In this document: piece by piece, positions 25,999-34,488 of the stretch
Position numbering within the stretch: the stretch's first letter is position 1
Layout: each line of letters starts with the position of its first letter
Assembly: GCA_964580725.1 (NCBI GenBank)
Contig: CAZOLV010000002.1
Span: 81,664 to 145,663 of the forward strand
From: Amarolinea sp964580725
GTDB taxonomy: Bacteria; Chloroflexota; Anaerolineae; SSC4; Amarolineaceae
Direction: 5' to 3'
Length of the DNA: 64,000 bases
The notes under the pieces: model-generated
Told to the model about the DNA's origin: nothing
Databases searched by the model: none
The model's input: the letters and a program-made list of their open reading frames with translations, nothing else
Position numbers and translations under genes: made by a program

Positions 25999-26027
25999 TT
26001 GTCACAGCAAGGCCGATTTGCTATCCT
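25999..26027 (+). promoter_or_regulatory. Sigma70-like promoter of the lipoprotein/exporter operon
   Basis: TTGTCA (25999-26004) and TATCCT (26022-26027) with a 17-bp spacer, 72 bp before the ATG at 26100. It is divergent from the histidine kinase promoter. Confidence 0.6.
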
Positions 26028-26099
26028 GTCGTTACAGCGGTGCGGTACATTTGCCCTTGATCGTGCTTGCCCGCTTGATCTCAAAAAAAAGAGGTTCTG

Positions 26100-27239
26100 A
26101 TGCCAATCCTTGCTTACTGGATGAAAAACAAAACTCTGCACGGCGCCGTGACTGGGCTGGCGCTGCTGCTGTCTCTGATGCTGGTTGGCTGCGCAGGCGA
26201 ACCGGCGCCCAAAGCGGCCGATGTCATCGGCGCTGACCTGGATGTGCGCGGCTTCGTCGAGACCGCCGATGGCAGTCTGCGCGTGAGCGGCCGGGGCGGG
26301 CTGTTGCTGTCGCTGCAGCGGCAGATCAACCCGCCGTCCGCGCCGGCCGGCTGGAGCCTGGTCGGCCCCACCTTCGATGTGACGGCCCACGACCGCCAGC
26401 GCCAACCGGTGCGACAGCTCGCCTCACGCCTGCTGCTGCGCTTTGCAACAGCCGACGACCGGCCGCTGACCATCCTGGTGCATGATGGCCAGAACTGGCA
26501 GGTCGTCGCCAGCGACCTGGACGACAACGGCTTCCTCGCCGCCAGCGTTGATCACCTGACGCCCTACGCTGTCGGCGCGCCGAAAGGCAGAGGGCCGCAG
26601 CAGGCCGCCCCTGCGCAAGGCACGCGTGCCCGTCCAACGGGGGCACGCCCCACGACGCCAGCCGCGCCGGCGGCGCGCGTCACGACAGTGGTGACGCCAG
26701 CCGCGCCGGCGCCGCGCGTCACGACAGTGGTGACGCCAGCCGCGCCGGCGGCGGCGCAAAGCGCACTGGCCGCCGCAATCCAACCGATCAAAGGCGCGAC
26801 GGTGCGCGTCACACAGGCGACCGGCTTCACCGGCAGCTTCTACGTGACGCTGCCCCCGCCGCTGCAAGAAATTTTGGGCGCCGCGCTCAGTGCAGGCGGC
26901 GCGGGTTATTACGGCATCTACAGCGCCGTCAACGAGGCTGTGACGATCCAAGCCGCCGGGGGCAGCGCCAGCGGTGTACTGACGCTCCTGGTCGAGCCAA
27001 AAACGACCATGCCCGCCAGCGCCGATGAGGCGCTGGCGCAACTGCACACGCTCTTTCCCGGCGTCAGTGCAACGTTGGCGCCGGTAGCGGTTGATGGGGC
27101 CGGCTCGGCGACCGCCTACGCCTTCTACGGCGTCAGCGGCGACACAGCCAGTTCGGTTGGCTTCGTCTCCTACGAAGGGTTGGCGCTGGCCTATGCGCTG
27201 ATCGGCAGCGGCAGTTATGCCGCACTGCCGCCCCATTGA
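26100..27239 (+). CDS. Lipoprotein of unknown function with Ala/Pro/Thr repeats
   Basis: 379 residues. The signal peptide ends in a lipobox (LMLVGCAG, Cys near residue 31). Residues about 40-165 are beta-rich and include VHDGQNWQVVASDLD and LTPYAVG, like a domain of carboxypeptidase or ZU5-type surface proteins. A linker encoded by a 39-bp tandem repeat (ARVTTVVTPAAPA units) follows, then a C-terminal domain (about 235-379) with FTGSFYVTLPPPLQEILG. I do not recognise that domain. Its position 77 bp before a MacB-like exporter suggests a sensor or accessory of that system, like the extracellular lipoproteins of antimicrobial-peptide transporters. That link is inference. Confidence 0.75.
   Translation: MPILAYWMKNKTLHGAVTGLALLLSLMLVGCAGEPAPKAADVIGADLDVRGFVETADGSLRVSGRGGLLLSLQRQINPPSAPAGWSLVGPTFDVTAHDRQRQPVRQLASRLLLRFATADDRPLTILVHDGQNWQVVASDLDDNGFLAASVDHLTPYAVGAPKGRGPQQAAPAQGTRARPTGARPTTPAAPAARVTTVVTPAAPAPRVTTVVTPAAPAAAQSALAAAIQPIKGATVRVTQATGFTGSFYVTLPPPLQEILGAALSAGGAGYYGIYSAVNEAVTIQAAGGSASGVLTLLVEPKTTMPASADEALAQLHTLFPGVSATLAPVAVDGAGSATAYAFYGVSGDTASSVGFVSYEGLALAYALIGSGSYAALPPH
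26655..26750 (+). repeat. 39-bp in-frame tandem repeat inside the lipoprotein gene
   Basis: Units at 26655-26693 and 26694-26732 differ by one base; a partial third copy covers 26733-26750. Each full unit encodes 13 residues of the Pro/Ala/Val/Thr linker, so copy-number change would keep the frame. Confidence 0.85.
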
Positions 27240-27316
27240 GCAGACAGCGCGCCGGCGGGCATCTCCTACGCCGCCAGCGCATGGCCCAAAAGCATCGAGA
27301 AAACTGGACGTCAACC

Positions 27317-27997
27317 ATGAACAGACAAGCAATCGTATCGCTTTCGCATCTTGTCAAAGAGTATCAAACCGGCGCCGGGCCGGTGACGGTGCTGCGCGAT
27401 GTTTCCCTGACCGTGGGCGGCGGCGAGTTCGTCGCCGTCGTCGGCCCCAGCGGCTCCGGCAAATCCACGCTCATCAACATGGTCACCGGCATTGACCGGC
27501 CGACCCGCGGCGAGGTCAACGTGGACGGGACGCGGCTCAACGACCTGGACGAAAACCAGATGGCGCGCTGGCGTGGCCGCCGCCTGGGCGTGATCTTCCA
27601 GTTCTTCCAACTGTTGCCCACGCTGACCATCCTGGAAAACGTCATGCTGCCGATGGACTTCTGCAACACTTTTCCCGTGCGACAGCGCAAAAACCGGGCG
27701 CTCGATCTGCTGGCGCAGGTGGGCGTGGCCGATCAGGCGCACAAACTGCCCGGCTCGATCAGCGGCGGCCAACAGCAGCGCGCCGCCATTGCCCGCGCCC
27801 TGGCCAACGATCCTCCCCTGCTCGTGGGCGATGAGCCGACCGGCAACCTGGACAGCCGCAGCGCCGATCAGGTCTTTGCCCTCTTCGACGCCCTGGTCGC
27901 CGGCGGCAAAACCCTCATCATGGTGACGCACGACCGTGACCTGGCCGCACGCGCCCCGCGCGTCGTGCGCGTGCAGGATGGCCGCATCGCGGCTTGA
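27317..27997 (+). CDS. ABC transporter ATPase, MacB/LolD type
   Basis: 226 residues from the ATG at 27317. Walker A is GPSGSGKSTLIN, the Q-loop region reads VIFQFFQLLPTLTILENVML as in LolD/MacB ATPases, the signature is ISGGQQQRAAIARAL and Walker B LLVGDEPTGNLD. It energises the permease encoded 49 bp downstream and the adaptor after that. The wider frame begins at 27236, but residues before 27317 do not match the family. Confidence 0.96.
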   Translation: MNRQAIVSLSHLVKEYQTGAGPVTVLRDVSLTVGGGEFVAVVGPSGSGKSTLINMVTGIDRPTRGEVNVDGTRLNDLDENQMARWRGRRLGVIFQFFQLLPTLTILENVMLPMDFCNTFPVRQRKNRALDLLAQVGVADQAHKLPGSISGGQQQRAAIARALANDPPLLVGDEPTGNLDSRSADQVFALFDALVAGGKTLIMVTHDRDLAARAPRVVRVQDGRIAA

Positions 27998-28046
27998 CGG
28001 AGCGTCGCGCCGATCAGGCCAAGACAACAGCGAGGAAACACGATCA

Positions 28047-30503
28047 ATGAGACATACCCTGCGCACCCTGCGCATGAAGACGCTGCGCGACCTGTGGGGC
28101 AGTCGCGGACGCACGTTGTTGGTCACACTGAGCGTCGCTATCGGTGTTTTTGGCGTCGGCATGATCGTCGCTGCCTGGGACATCCTGACGAGCGACCTGA
28201 ATCGGCGCTATGCAGCCATTCAACCGGCGCATGTCGAAATCAACGTGCCGGCGGGCGTCACACTGGACGATCTGTCCGGTTTGCAGACGCTGCCAGGAGT
28301 GACGGCGGTCGAGGGCCGCGCCGTTCTGACCACGCGCTACCGCAAGAGCGCCGGCGACGCCTGGCAGACAATCGAGATTCTGGCTCTGCCTCACCCGACC
28401 GCACAGACCGTCAACCTGATCGAGCCGGCGGCCAATCCCGCGCCAGGGGCTTCTCTGCGCAAAGCGCCGGGCCTGGCGCAGCCAACCGCCGCCGGCTGGC
28501 CTCCTGGGCGCAACCAGATCATCATCGAACGCGCCGCCCTGGCCGACATGGGCGTCGCCGTGGGCGACACGCTTTTCGTGGACGCCGCTGGCGGCGTCGT
28601 TCCCCTGTCAATCGCCGGCCTGGCGCATCAGCAGGACGATGTGGTCTCCGAAGTCAAGGGCAACCCGACGGCGCTGGTCAGCCTGGACGTGATGGCGCGC
28701 CTGGCTGGCCATGATCGCCTCGACACGATCTATCTGCGCACGACCGACCTGGCACAAAAGGCCGCCGTGGCCGACGCCGCACGAGCGCAGCTCGAGCGCG
28801 CCGGTTACAGCATAGGCCGCGTCACGCTGCGCGACCCGGCCGTGCATCCGGCGCAGGATGTTTTCGACGTGCTCTTGATGGTGATGGGGATCATGGCTGC
28901 CCTCTCACTGGCGCTCAGCGGGTTTTTGGTAACCAACACCATCAGCGCGTTGGTCACGCAGCAGATTGGCCAAATCGGCGCGCTGAAAGCGATTGGCGCC
29001 GACCGCTGGATCGTGCTGCGCGCCTACGGGCTGACCGTCCTGGCCTATGGACTGCTCGGCGCGCTCATTGCGACACCGCTGGCCTCGCGCGCCGGCTATC
29101 GCCTGGCCCTCTACCTGGCCAGCCAGATCAATCTCGATCTTCTTCCCTACCGGCTTTCGCCCCCTGCGTTGCTCGTGATGACGTTGGTGGGCCTGTGCAC
29201 ACCCCTGTTGGCTGCGGCCAAACCGCTGTGGCAAGGCGCCGGCATTACAGTGCGCCAGGCGATCAGCAGTTACGGCCTGGGCGGAGGCAGCGGGCAGCAT
29301 ATGCTCAGCCAGGCGCTCAGCCAGGCGTTGAGCCGGGCGCCTGGACTGCCCCGTCTGTGGACGCTGGCGTTGCGCAACGCCGTGCGGATGCCGGGCCGGC
29401 TGGCCCTCACGCTCGTCACCCTGGCGTTGGGCGGGGCCATGTTCATCGCTGTGCTCAGCGTCAACCGCTCTTTCGGCCTCACCATTGACAACCTGATGGA
29501 AGGCCAGTACGGCATGGATGCGCTGATCGGGTTTCAGCAGGAGCAGCGCAGCAGCCAGGTCGTGGCGCTGGCCGCAACGCACAGCGAGACGGCGCATGCC
29601 GAGGCCTGGTACTTCGGCCAGGCCGCCATGACGCTGGCATCGGGCCAGGAGATCCAGGTTCTGGTGCAGGCCGGGCCGCACGACACGCAGCTCTATCGCC
29701 CCCGCCTGCAGACCGGGCGTTGGCTGCAAGCCGGCGACGGCAACGCCCTGGTGGTCAACCGCAAATGGGCCACGCAGGAGGGTGTCCGTTTGGGCGATGT
29801 GGTGACGCTCGATCTGGGCGGCGATCTGCCGGTGAGTGAATGGGTCGTTGTCGGCATCAACCAGGACCTGGTGCAACAACAGACATCGGTTTTCGTGCCG
29901 TTGGAGAGTTTGGACCGGCTTCTGCAACGCACCGACCGCACGCTGACGATGGAAGTGGCCTACACGCGGCACGATCTGGCCAGCCAGGAGCGCATCACCG
30001 CCGAGCTGACAGCGCTGCTGACCGGTAACGGCGCCGAAGTCTTCTCGACACAGGTCATGGGGCAGATCAAGCGTCAAGTCACCAGCCTCTACCGCATCCT
30101 GGTCATCTTTCTGCTGGTCATGTCCGGGTTGACGGCGCTGGTGGGCGGCATCGGGTTGATGGGGATGATGAGCATCGTCGTGTTGGAGCGCAGCAAAGAG
30201 ATCGGCGTCATGCGCGCTATCGGCGCCGATACGCGCGCCATCGTGACGATCTTTTGGGGCGAAAGCATCGTTGTGACGCTGCTCAGTTTCGTCCTGGCGA
30301 CGGCGCTGAGCGTCCCCCTGTCGCATTTTCTGAGCCGTGCGGTCGGCATGGCGTTCATTCGCACGCCGCTCGACTTTGCCTACGCCTTGGGCGGCATCGG
30401 TCAATGGCTGGCGCTGGTGATGGTCATCGGGACGGTGGCCAGCATCGCCCCCGCACTGCACGCCGCACGCTTGAGCGTACGCGAGAGTTTGAGCTACGAA
30501 TAG
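28047..30503 (+). CDS. FtsX/MacB-like ABC permease
   Basis: 818 residues with CGAGGAAA before the ATG at 28047. It has an N-terminal helix after RTLRMKTLRDLWGSRGRTLL, an extracytoplasmic MacB_PCD domain (about 45-260), three FtsX helices (about 270-440), and then repeats the layout: a second soluble domain (about 480-690) and three C-terminal helices ending VMSGLTALVGGIGLMGMMS and RSKEIGVMRAIGADTRA. It therefore has about eight helices in a duplicated architecture rather than the four of MacB, like the BceB/LolCE-fused forms. With the ATPase and adaptor it forms a mechanotransducing transporter, probably exporting lipoprotein, peptide or drug. Confidence 0.93.
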   Translation: MRHTLRTLRMKTLRDLWGSRGRTLLVTLSVAIGVFGVGMIVAAWDILTSDLNRRYAAIQPAHVEINVPAGVTLDDLSGLQTLPGVTAVEGRAVLTTRYRKSAGDAWQTIEILALPHPTAQTVNLIEPAANPAPGASLRKAPGLAQPTAAGWPPGRNQIIIERAALADMGVAVGDTLFVDAAGGVVPLSIAGLAHQQDDVVSEVKGNPTALVSLDVMARLAGHDRLDTIYLRTTDLAQKAAVADAARAQLERAGYSIGRVTLRDPAVHPAQDVFDVLLMVMGIMAALSLALSGFLVTNTISALVTQQIGQIGALKAIGADRWIVLRAYGLTVLAYGLLGALIATPLASRAGYRLALYLASQINLDLLPYRLSPPALLVMTLVGLCTPLLAAAKPLWQGAGITVRQAISSYGLGGGSGQHMLSQALSQALSRAPGLPRLWTLALRNAVRMPGRLALTLVTLALGGAMFIAVLSVNRSFGLTIDNLMEGQYGMDALIGFQQEQRSSQVVALAATHSETAHAEAWYFGQAAMTLASGQEIQVLVQAGPHDTQLYRPRLQTGRWLQAGDGNALVVNRKWATQEGVRLGDVVTLDLGGDLPVSEWVVVGINQDLVQQQTSVFVPLESLDRLLQRTDRTLTMEVAYTRHDLASQERITAELTALLTGNGAEVFSTQVMGQIKRQVTSLYRILVIFLLVMSGLTALVGGIGLMGMMSIVVLERSKEIGVMRAIGADTRAIVTIFWGESIVVTLLSFVLATALSVPLSHFLSRAVGMAFIRTPLDFAYALGGIGQWLALVMVIGTVASIAPALHAARLSVRESLSYE

Positions 30504-30557
30504 GCAACAACCCGCCGCCCATGCCGGCGGCGCGCAAGGGTCAAGGAGTGAAATCGG

Positions 30558-31865
30558 ATGAATCTGATGAATCGCAAAGCAATCGTTGGTTTTCTGTTGA
30601 TGGCGCTGATCGTTGGCGCCGCCGTTTGGCTGGCCGGCGAAAGGCGGCCGGCGGCCGCCCAGGCGGCGGCCGTTGCACAACCGCCCATCCCCGTTACACC
30701 GGCGGCGCAGGTGTCGGCTGACGGCTACGTGACGCCGGCGCGCCATGCCGTGCTGAGCGCCGCAGTTCCTGGCCGGGTGACCCAGGTGCACGTCGTCGAG
30801 GGGCAGGCCGTGGCGGCCGGCGCGCTTGTGGCGACTTTGGAGAACAAGGCGCAGCAGGCCAGTGTGGCGCAGGCGCAGGCCAACCTGGCGCAGGCCCAGG
30901 CCTGGCTGGCGCAGATCAAGGCGGGCGCCCGGCCCGAAGAAATCGCCCAGGCCGCCGCGGCGGTGACGGCGGCGCAGGCGCGGCTCGAACGGCTGCAACA
31001 TTCACCCACACCGGAACAGGTCGCCAGCGCCCAGGCGGCGGTCGCCGTGGCGCAGGCCAACCTGGCGCGGGCGCAGGCCGGCCCGACGCCGGAACAGCTC
31101 AACGCGGCGGAGGCAGTCGTGCAGGCCGCCGCCGCCGCCGTCGAACAGGCGCAGGCGGCCTACGACAAGGTGACCTGGCGCAGCGATGTGGCTGCGCTGC
31201 CGCAATCGGTTCAGTTACAGCAGGCAACCATCGAGTATGAACGGGCGGCCGCCAGCTATCGCAACCTGGCCGCTGGCGCCACCGCTGCCGAGATTGAGGT
31301 CTACCGCCAGCAGGCAGTGCAGGCGCAGGCGGCGCTGGCCGAGGTGCAGGCGGGAGCGCATCCGGCGGAGCTTGCGGCGGCCGAGGCCGAATTGGCGCGG
31401 GCGCAGGCCAGCCTGGCGCAGGTGCGCGCCGGCGCCCGCGTCGAGGAAATTGCCGCCGCCCAGGCGCAAGCGGAGGCGGCCGAGGCCGAATTGGCGCGGG
31501 TGCAGGCCAGCCTGGAATTGACGCTGGTGCGCGCCCCGTTCGCTGGCGTGGTGAGCGCACTCGAGGCGACGGCGGGCGAGTATGTGGCGCCGGGCCAGCC
31601 GCTGGCCTGGTTGGGCGATGCGGAGACATGGCTGGTGGAAACCGACAATCTGAGCGAACTCGATGTCTTCGAACTGGCGCCCGGCGATCGGGTCATCGTC
31701 ACGTTCGACGCCTGGCCAGGCCAGACGGTGGGCGGTACGGTGCAGCAGATCCAGCCGGTGGGTCAGCTCAAGCGCGGGACGGTCACCTTCCAAGTCACGG
31801 TGACGCTCGACGAGACCGATCTGCCGCTCTACTGGGGGCTAACGGCGCTCGTGACCAAACCGTGA
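30558..31865 (+). CDS. HlyD/MacA-like membrane fusion (adaptor) protein with long coiled coil
   Basis: 435 residues. AAGGAG lies 9 nt before the ATG at 30558. An N-terminal helix (about 8-28) anchors it. The lipoyl half-motif ARHAVLSAAVPGRVTQVHV (residues about 60-80) and the second half PFAGVVSALEATAGEYVAPG (about 325-345) flank a hairpin of about 230 residues that is Ala/Gln/Glu-rich with recurring AQAQANLAQAQA and PEQLNAAEA heptads. The beta-barrel end has VQQIQPVGQLKRGTVTFQV. The hairpin has internal duplication (RAQASLAQVRAGA-like units appear several times). It is the adaptor of the ABC exporter upstream. No outer-membrane TolC-like gene is near. Confidence 0.93.
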   Translation: MNLMNRKAIVGFLLMALIVGAAVWLAGERRPAAAQAAAVAQPPIPVTPAAQVSADGYVTPARHAVLSAAVPGRVTQVHVVEGQAVAAGALVATLENKAQQASVAQAQANLAQAQAWLAQIKAGARPEEIAQAAAAVTAAQARLERLQHSPTPEQVASAQAAVAVAQANLARAQAGPTPEQLNAAEAVVQAAAAAVEQAQAAYDKVTWRSDVAALPQSVQLQQATIEYERAAASYRNLAAGATAAEIEVYRQQAVQAQAALAEVQAGAHPAELAAAEAELARAQASLAQVRAGARVEEIAAAQAQAEAAEAELARVQASLELTLVRAPFAGVVSALEATAGEYVAPGQPLAWLGDAETWLVETDNLSELDVFELAPGDRVIVTFDAWPGQTVGGTVQQIQPVGQLKRGTVTFQVTVTLDETDLPLYWGLTALVTKP

Positions 31866-31921
31866 CGCCAGCACTCCAGGCTTGCGTCGCGCCGGCAGGC
31901 TGCGCAAGCCCGCCGAGGCTG

Positions 31922-31950
31922 TTGTCGTGATGGGCGGTCTGTGGTATACT
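31922..31950 (+). promoter_or_regulatory. Sigma70-like promoter of the heterodimeric ABC exporter
   Basis: TTGTCG (31922-31927) and TATACT (31945-31950) with a 17-bp spacer, 40 bp before the GTG start at 31991. Confidence 0.65.
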
Positions 31951-31990
31951 CCGTCAGCAATCGAGAACAGCCCCGGCAAGGATATGTGGC

Positions 31991-33745
31991 GTGAACAAGC
32001 GTGAGTTCAAGCTAGAAAACGAATTCTCCTATGATCGCGGCGGGCCGTTGCGTTGGATCATGTCGCACCAGATGCGTTATCTCTGGTTTCCACTCCTGGC
32101 GATCGCGGCGGCCACCCTCAACAACTTCTTCTACAGCAACATCCAACTGCAGGTGGGGCGCGGCTTCGATGTCATCGCAACGCCCGGCTGGCAGATGCCG
32201 GCGCTCGGCGCATTGGCGCTGGTGATCGTCGGTTCGGCCTTTGGCCAGGGCATCACCGGCATGATTCGTAACTATGCGGTGGAATTTCTGGCGCAGCGTG
32301 TCGAGCGCGATGCGCGCGACGAGTTGTACGTCAGCCTGTTGGGCAAAAGCCAGACCTTCCACGGGCGCCAACGCATCGGCGACATCATGGCGCGGGCCAC
32401 GAATGATGTGCATACACTCAACCTGATGTTCAGCCCTGGCGTCATGCTGATCACCGATTCGGCCATGGCTGTGGTGGTTCCCATCGTGTTGATTGCCCGC
32501 CTGCAGCCAACGCTGCTGCTGACCCCTGTGCTCTTCTTGATTGCGCTGGCGGTGACGATCCTCGATTACAACCGCCGGCTGAGTCCGGTCAGCCTGGCAA
32601 TGCGCGATCAGTTCGGCGTGTTGAACGCCGGCCTGGCCGAAGCGATCACCGGCATCGAGGTGGTCAAGGCGAACGTGCAGGAGCGTTACGAGTGGGAGAA
32701 GTTCACGCACAATGCCCGCGTCTACCGCGACTACTTCGTGCGTCAGGGTGAGATTCAGGCGCGCTATTTGCCCATGTTGATGTTCAGCCTCTTCTGGGCG
32801 GCCGCCTTCGTGCACGGGATGCTGCTCTGGCGGGCGGGCGTCATCACCCTCGGCCAGGCGATCAGCTTCATCGGCATCTTCAGCACCTTGCGGTTTCCCA
32901 CGTTCATCTCGATCTTCAGCTTCAACCTGGTGCAGTTGGGCATTGCCAGCGCCCGCCGCATCTTGGCGCTCATCAACAGTGAAACCGATTTGGACGAGAA
33001 CAGCGCCGGCGTCGCACAGCCGATCCAGGGCGAGGTGGTTTTCGAGAATGTCAGTTTCTCCTACGATGGTCAGCCGGTTCTGAAGAACATTAGCTTCAGG
33101 GCGCGCCCCGGCGAAACGGTGGCCATCGTGGGGCAGACCGGTTCGGGCAAAACGACGCTGACGCGCCTGATCAACCGCATCTTCGACGTGGATGAGGGTC
33201 GTGTGCTGGTGGACGGCATTGATGTGCGCGAGTGGAGCCTGGAGGCGCTGCGTTCGCAGATTTCCACCATCGAGCAGGATGTCTTTCTCTTTTCGCGCAG
33301 TCTGGCCGAAAACATCGCCTTTGGCCAGAACGACGCCAGCCAGCAGGCCATCGAGCAGGCAGCGCATGAGGCGCAGGCGCACCAGTTCATCATCGGTTTC
33401 GAGCAAGGGTATCGCACCGAGGTGGGCGAGCGGGGCGTCACACTATCGGGCGGCCAGCGCCAGCGTATCGCCATCGCCCGTGCGTTTCTGACCGACCCGC
33501 GCATCCTGGTTCTGGACGACAGCACGAGTGCGATTGACAGCGCCACCGAGGATCAGATTCAGCAGGCGATGCGCCGCATCAGCCGGCAGCGCACCACTTT
33601 TCTGATCACGCACCGCCTCAGCCAGATCCGATGGGCCGATCGCATCCTGGTGCTGCGCCGCGGTGAGCTGGTGGATCAGGGCGCACACGAAGATCTACTG
33701 GCCCGCAGCGCCGACTACCGGCGCATCTTTGCCAGGTATGAGTGA
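31991..33745 (+). CDS. ABC exporter half-transporter with degenerate catalytic site
   Basis: 584 residues from a GTG start with AAGGAT upstream. Six transmembrane helices (about 25-320) are followed by a nucleotide-binding domain: Walker A GQTGSGKTTLT, signature LSGGQRQRIAIARAF, Walker B ILVLDDSTSAIDS, H-loop THRLSQ. The residue after Walker B is Asp in place of the catalytic Glu, as in the inactive-site subunit of heterodimeric exporters (TM287, BmrC type). The partner with a proper Glu is at 34489-36306. Together they should export lipids, peptides or drugs. Confidence 0.94.
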   Translation: MNKREFKLENEFSYDRGGPLRWIMSHQMRYLWFPLLAIAAATLNNFFYSNIQLQVGRGFDVIATPGWQMPALGALALVIVGSAFGQGITGMIRNYAVEFLAQRVERDARDELYVSLLGKSQTFHGRQRIGDIMARATNDVHTLNLMFSPGVMLITDSAMAVVVPIVLIARLQPTLLLTPVLFLIALAVTILDYNRRLSPVSLAMRDQFGVLNAGLAEAITGIEVVKANVQERYEWEKFTHNARVYRDYFVRQGEIQARYLPMLMFSLFWAAAFVHGMLLWRAGVITLGQAISFIGIFSTLRFPTFISIFSFNLVQLGIASARRILALINSETDLDENSAGVAQPIQGEVVFENVSFSYDGQPVLKNISFRARPGETVAIVGQTGSGKTTLTRLINRIFDVDEGRVLVDGIDVREWSLEALRSQISTIEQDVFLFSRSLAENIAFGQNDASQQAIEQAAHEAQAHQFIIGFEQGYRTEVGERGVTLSGGQRQRIAIARAFLTDPRILVLDDSTSAIDSATEDQIQQAMRRISRQRTTFLITHRLSQIRWADRILVLRRGELVDQGAHEDLLARSADYRRIFARYE

Positions 33746-33771
33746 TGTATTGCCCAGCGGAAGGACGTGGT

Positions 33772-34421
33772 ATGGCCATCAGGCTTTCAGGACGAACGCA
33801 AGAGAGTGCGCAAGCAATTCGAGAGCTTGCCACCTTCTTGGAGAACTACGGCGAGGTGACCGACACATCACCAATGACTTGGACGCAACCAGTTATCGCC
33901 AGCATGTCGAGCAGATCTGGGCACAGCCTGCCGTCGAGGAAATCTATGTTGATGAGGCGGTCTACATACCCGACAGCTTGCCAGCGCCAGATCGGCGCAC
34001 TGGCCAGGTGGTGCGGGTGGTCCGTGACACTGCTCAGAGTCGTCTTGTGAAGACTCTTTACGACTACAAATGCCAGGTTTGCGCGTGCACAGCCTATTCA
34101 ACCAGACTGCGTAATCGCTACGACTGCGAAGCCCATCATGTCCAACCCCTGGGCAGATATGGCGGCCCGGACCATCTGAGCAACCTGCTGGCGCTTTGCC
34201 CAAACCACCACTGCATGATGGATTTGGGCATTCTCGCGATCCAGCCGTCTACGCTTGAAATCATGACTTCATCGGAACTTGAGCCGAGTCGAGGTCACAG
34301 ATTGCTGGTTCATCGCGATCATGGCCTGAACCAGAAGTATCTACTGTTTCACCTGAGCAAGATTTGCGCGGGTGAAGTGAATGCGCGTGAATTGCCGTTG
34401 ACTGCAACATCCGTTTCATAG
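33772..34421 (+). pseudogene. HNH endonuclease gene broken by a frameshift
   Basis: The ATG at 33772 (AAGGACG upstream) opens MAIRLSGRTQESAQ and ELATFLENYGEVTD. Near 33862-33866 similarity jumps to another frame: ITNDLDATSYRQHVEQIW, then YDYKCQVCAC, CEAHHVQPLGRYGGPDHLSN and LALCPNHHCMMDLG. These are an HNH nuclease core with two Cys pairs and the His-His metal site. One base appears to be missing, so the intact protein of about 216 residues is not made unless the ribosome shifts. The HNH half has no start codon of its own after the ABC gene. It sits between the two halves of the ABC exporter. Confidence 0.75.
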
Positions 34422-34488
34422 GGTCATCGGTTGCGAGACATTTCTGACTTGCCGTTCGGCCTGGCGACTTAGTGGGTGATCTATCTCT

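Noticed and set aside
28905..31001. A long open minus-strand frame of about 700 codons
   Set aside because: It is antisense to the permease and adaptor genes and rich in Gln, His and Arg with no motif.
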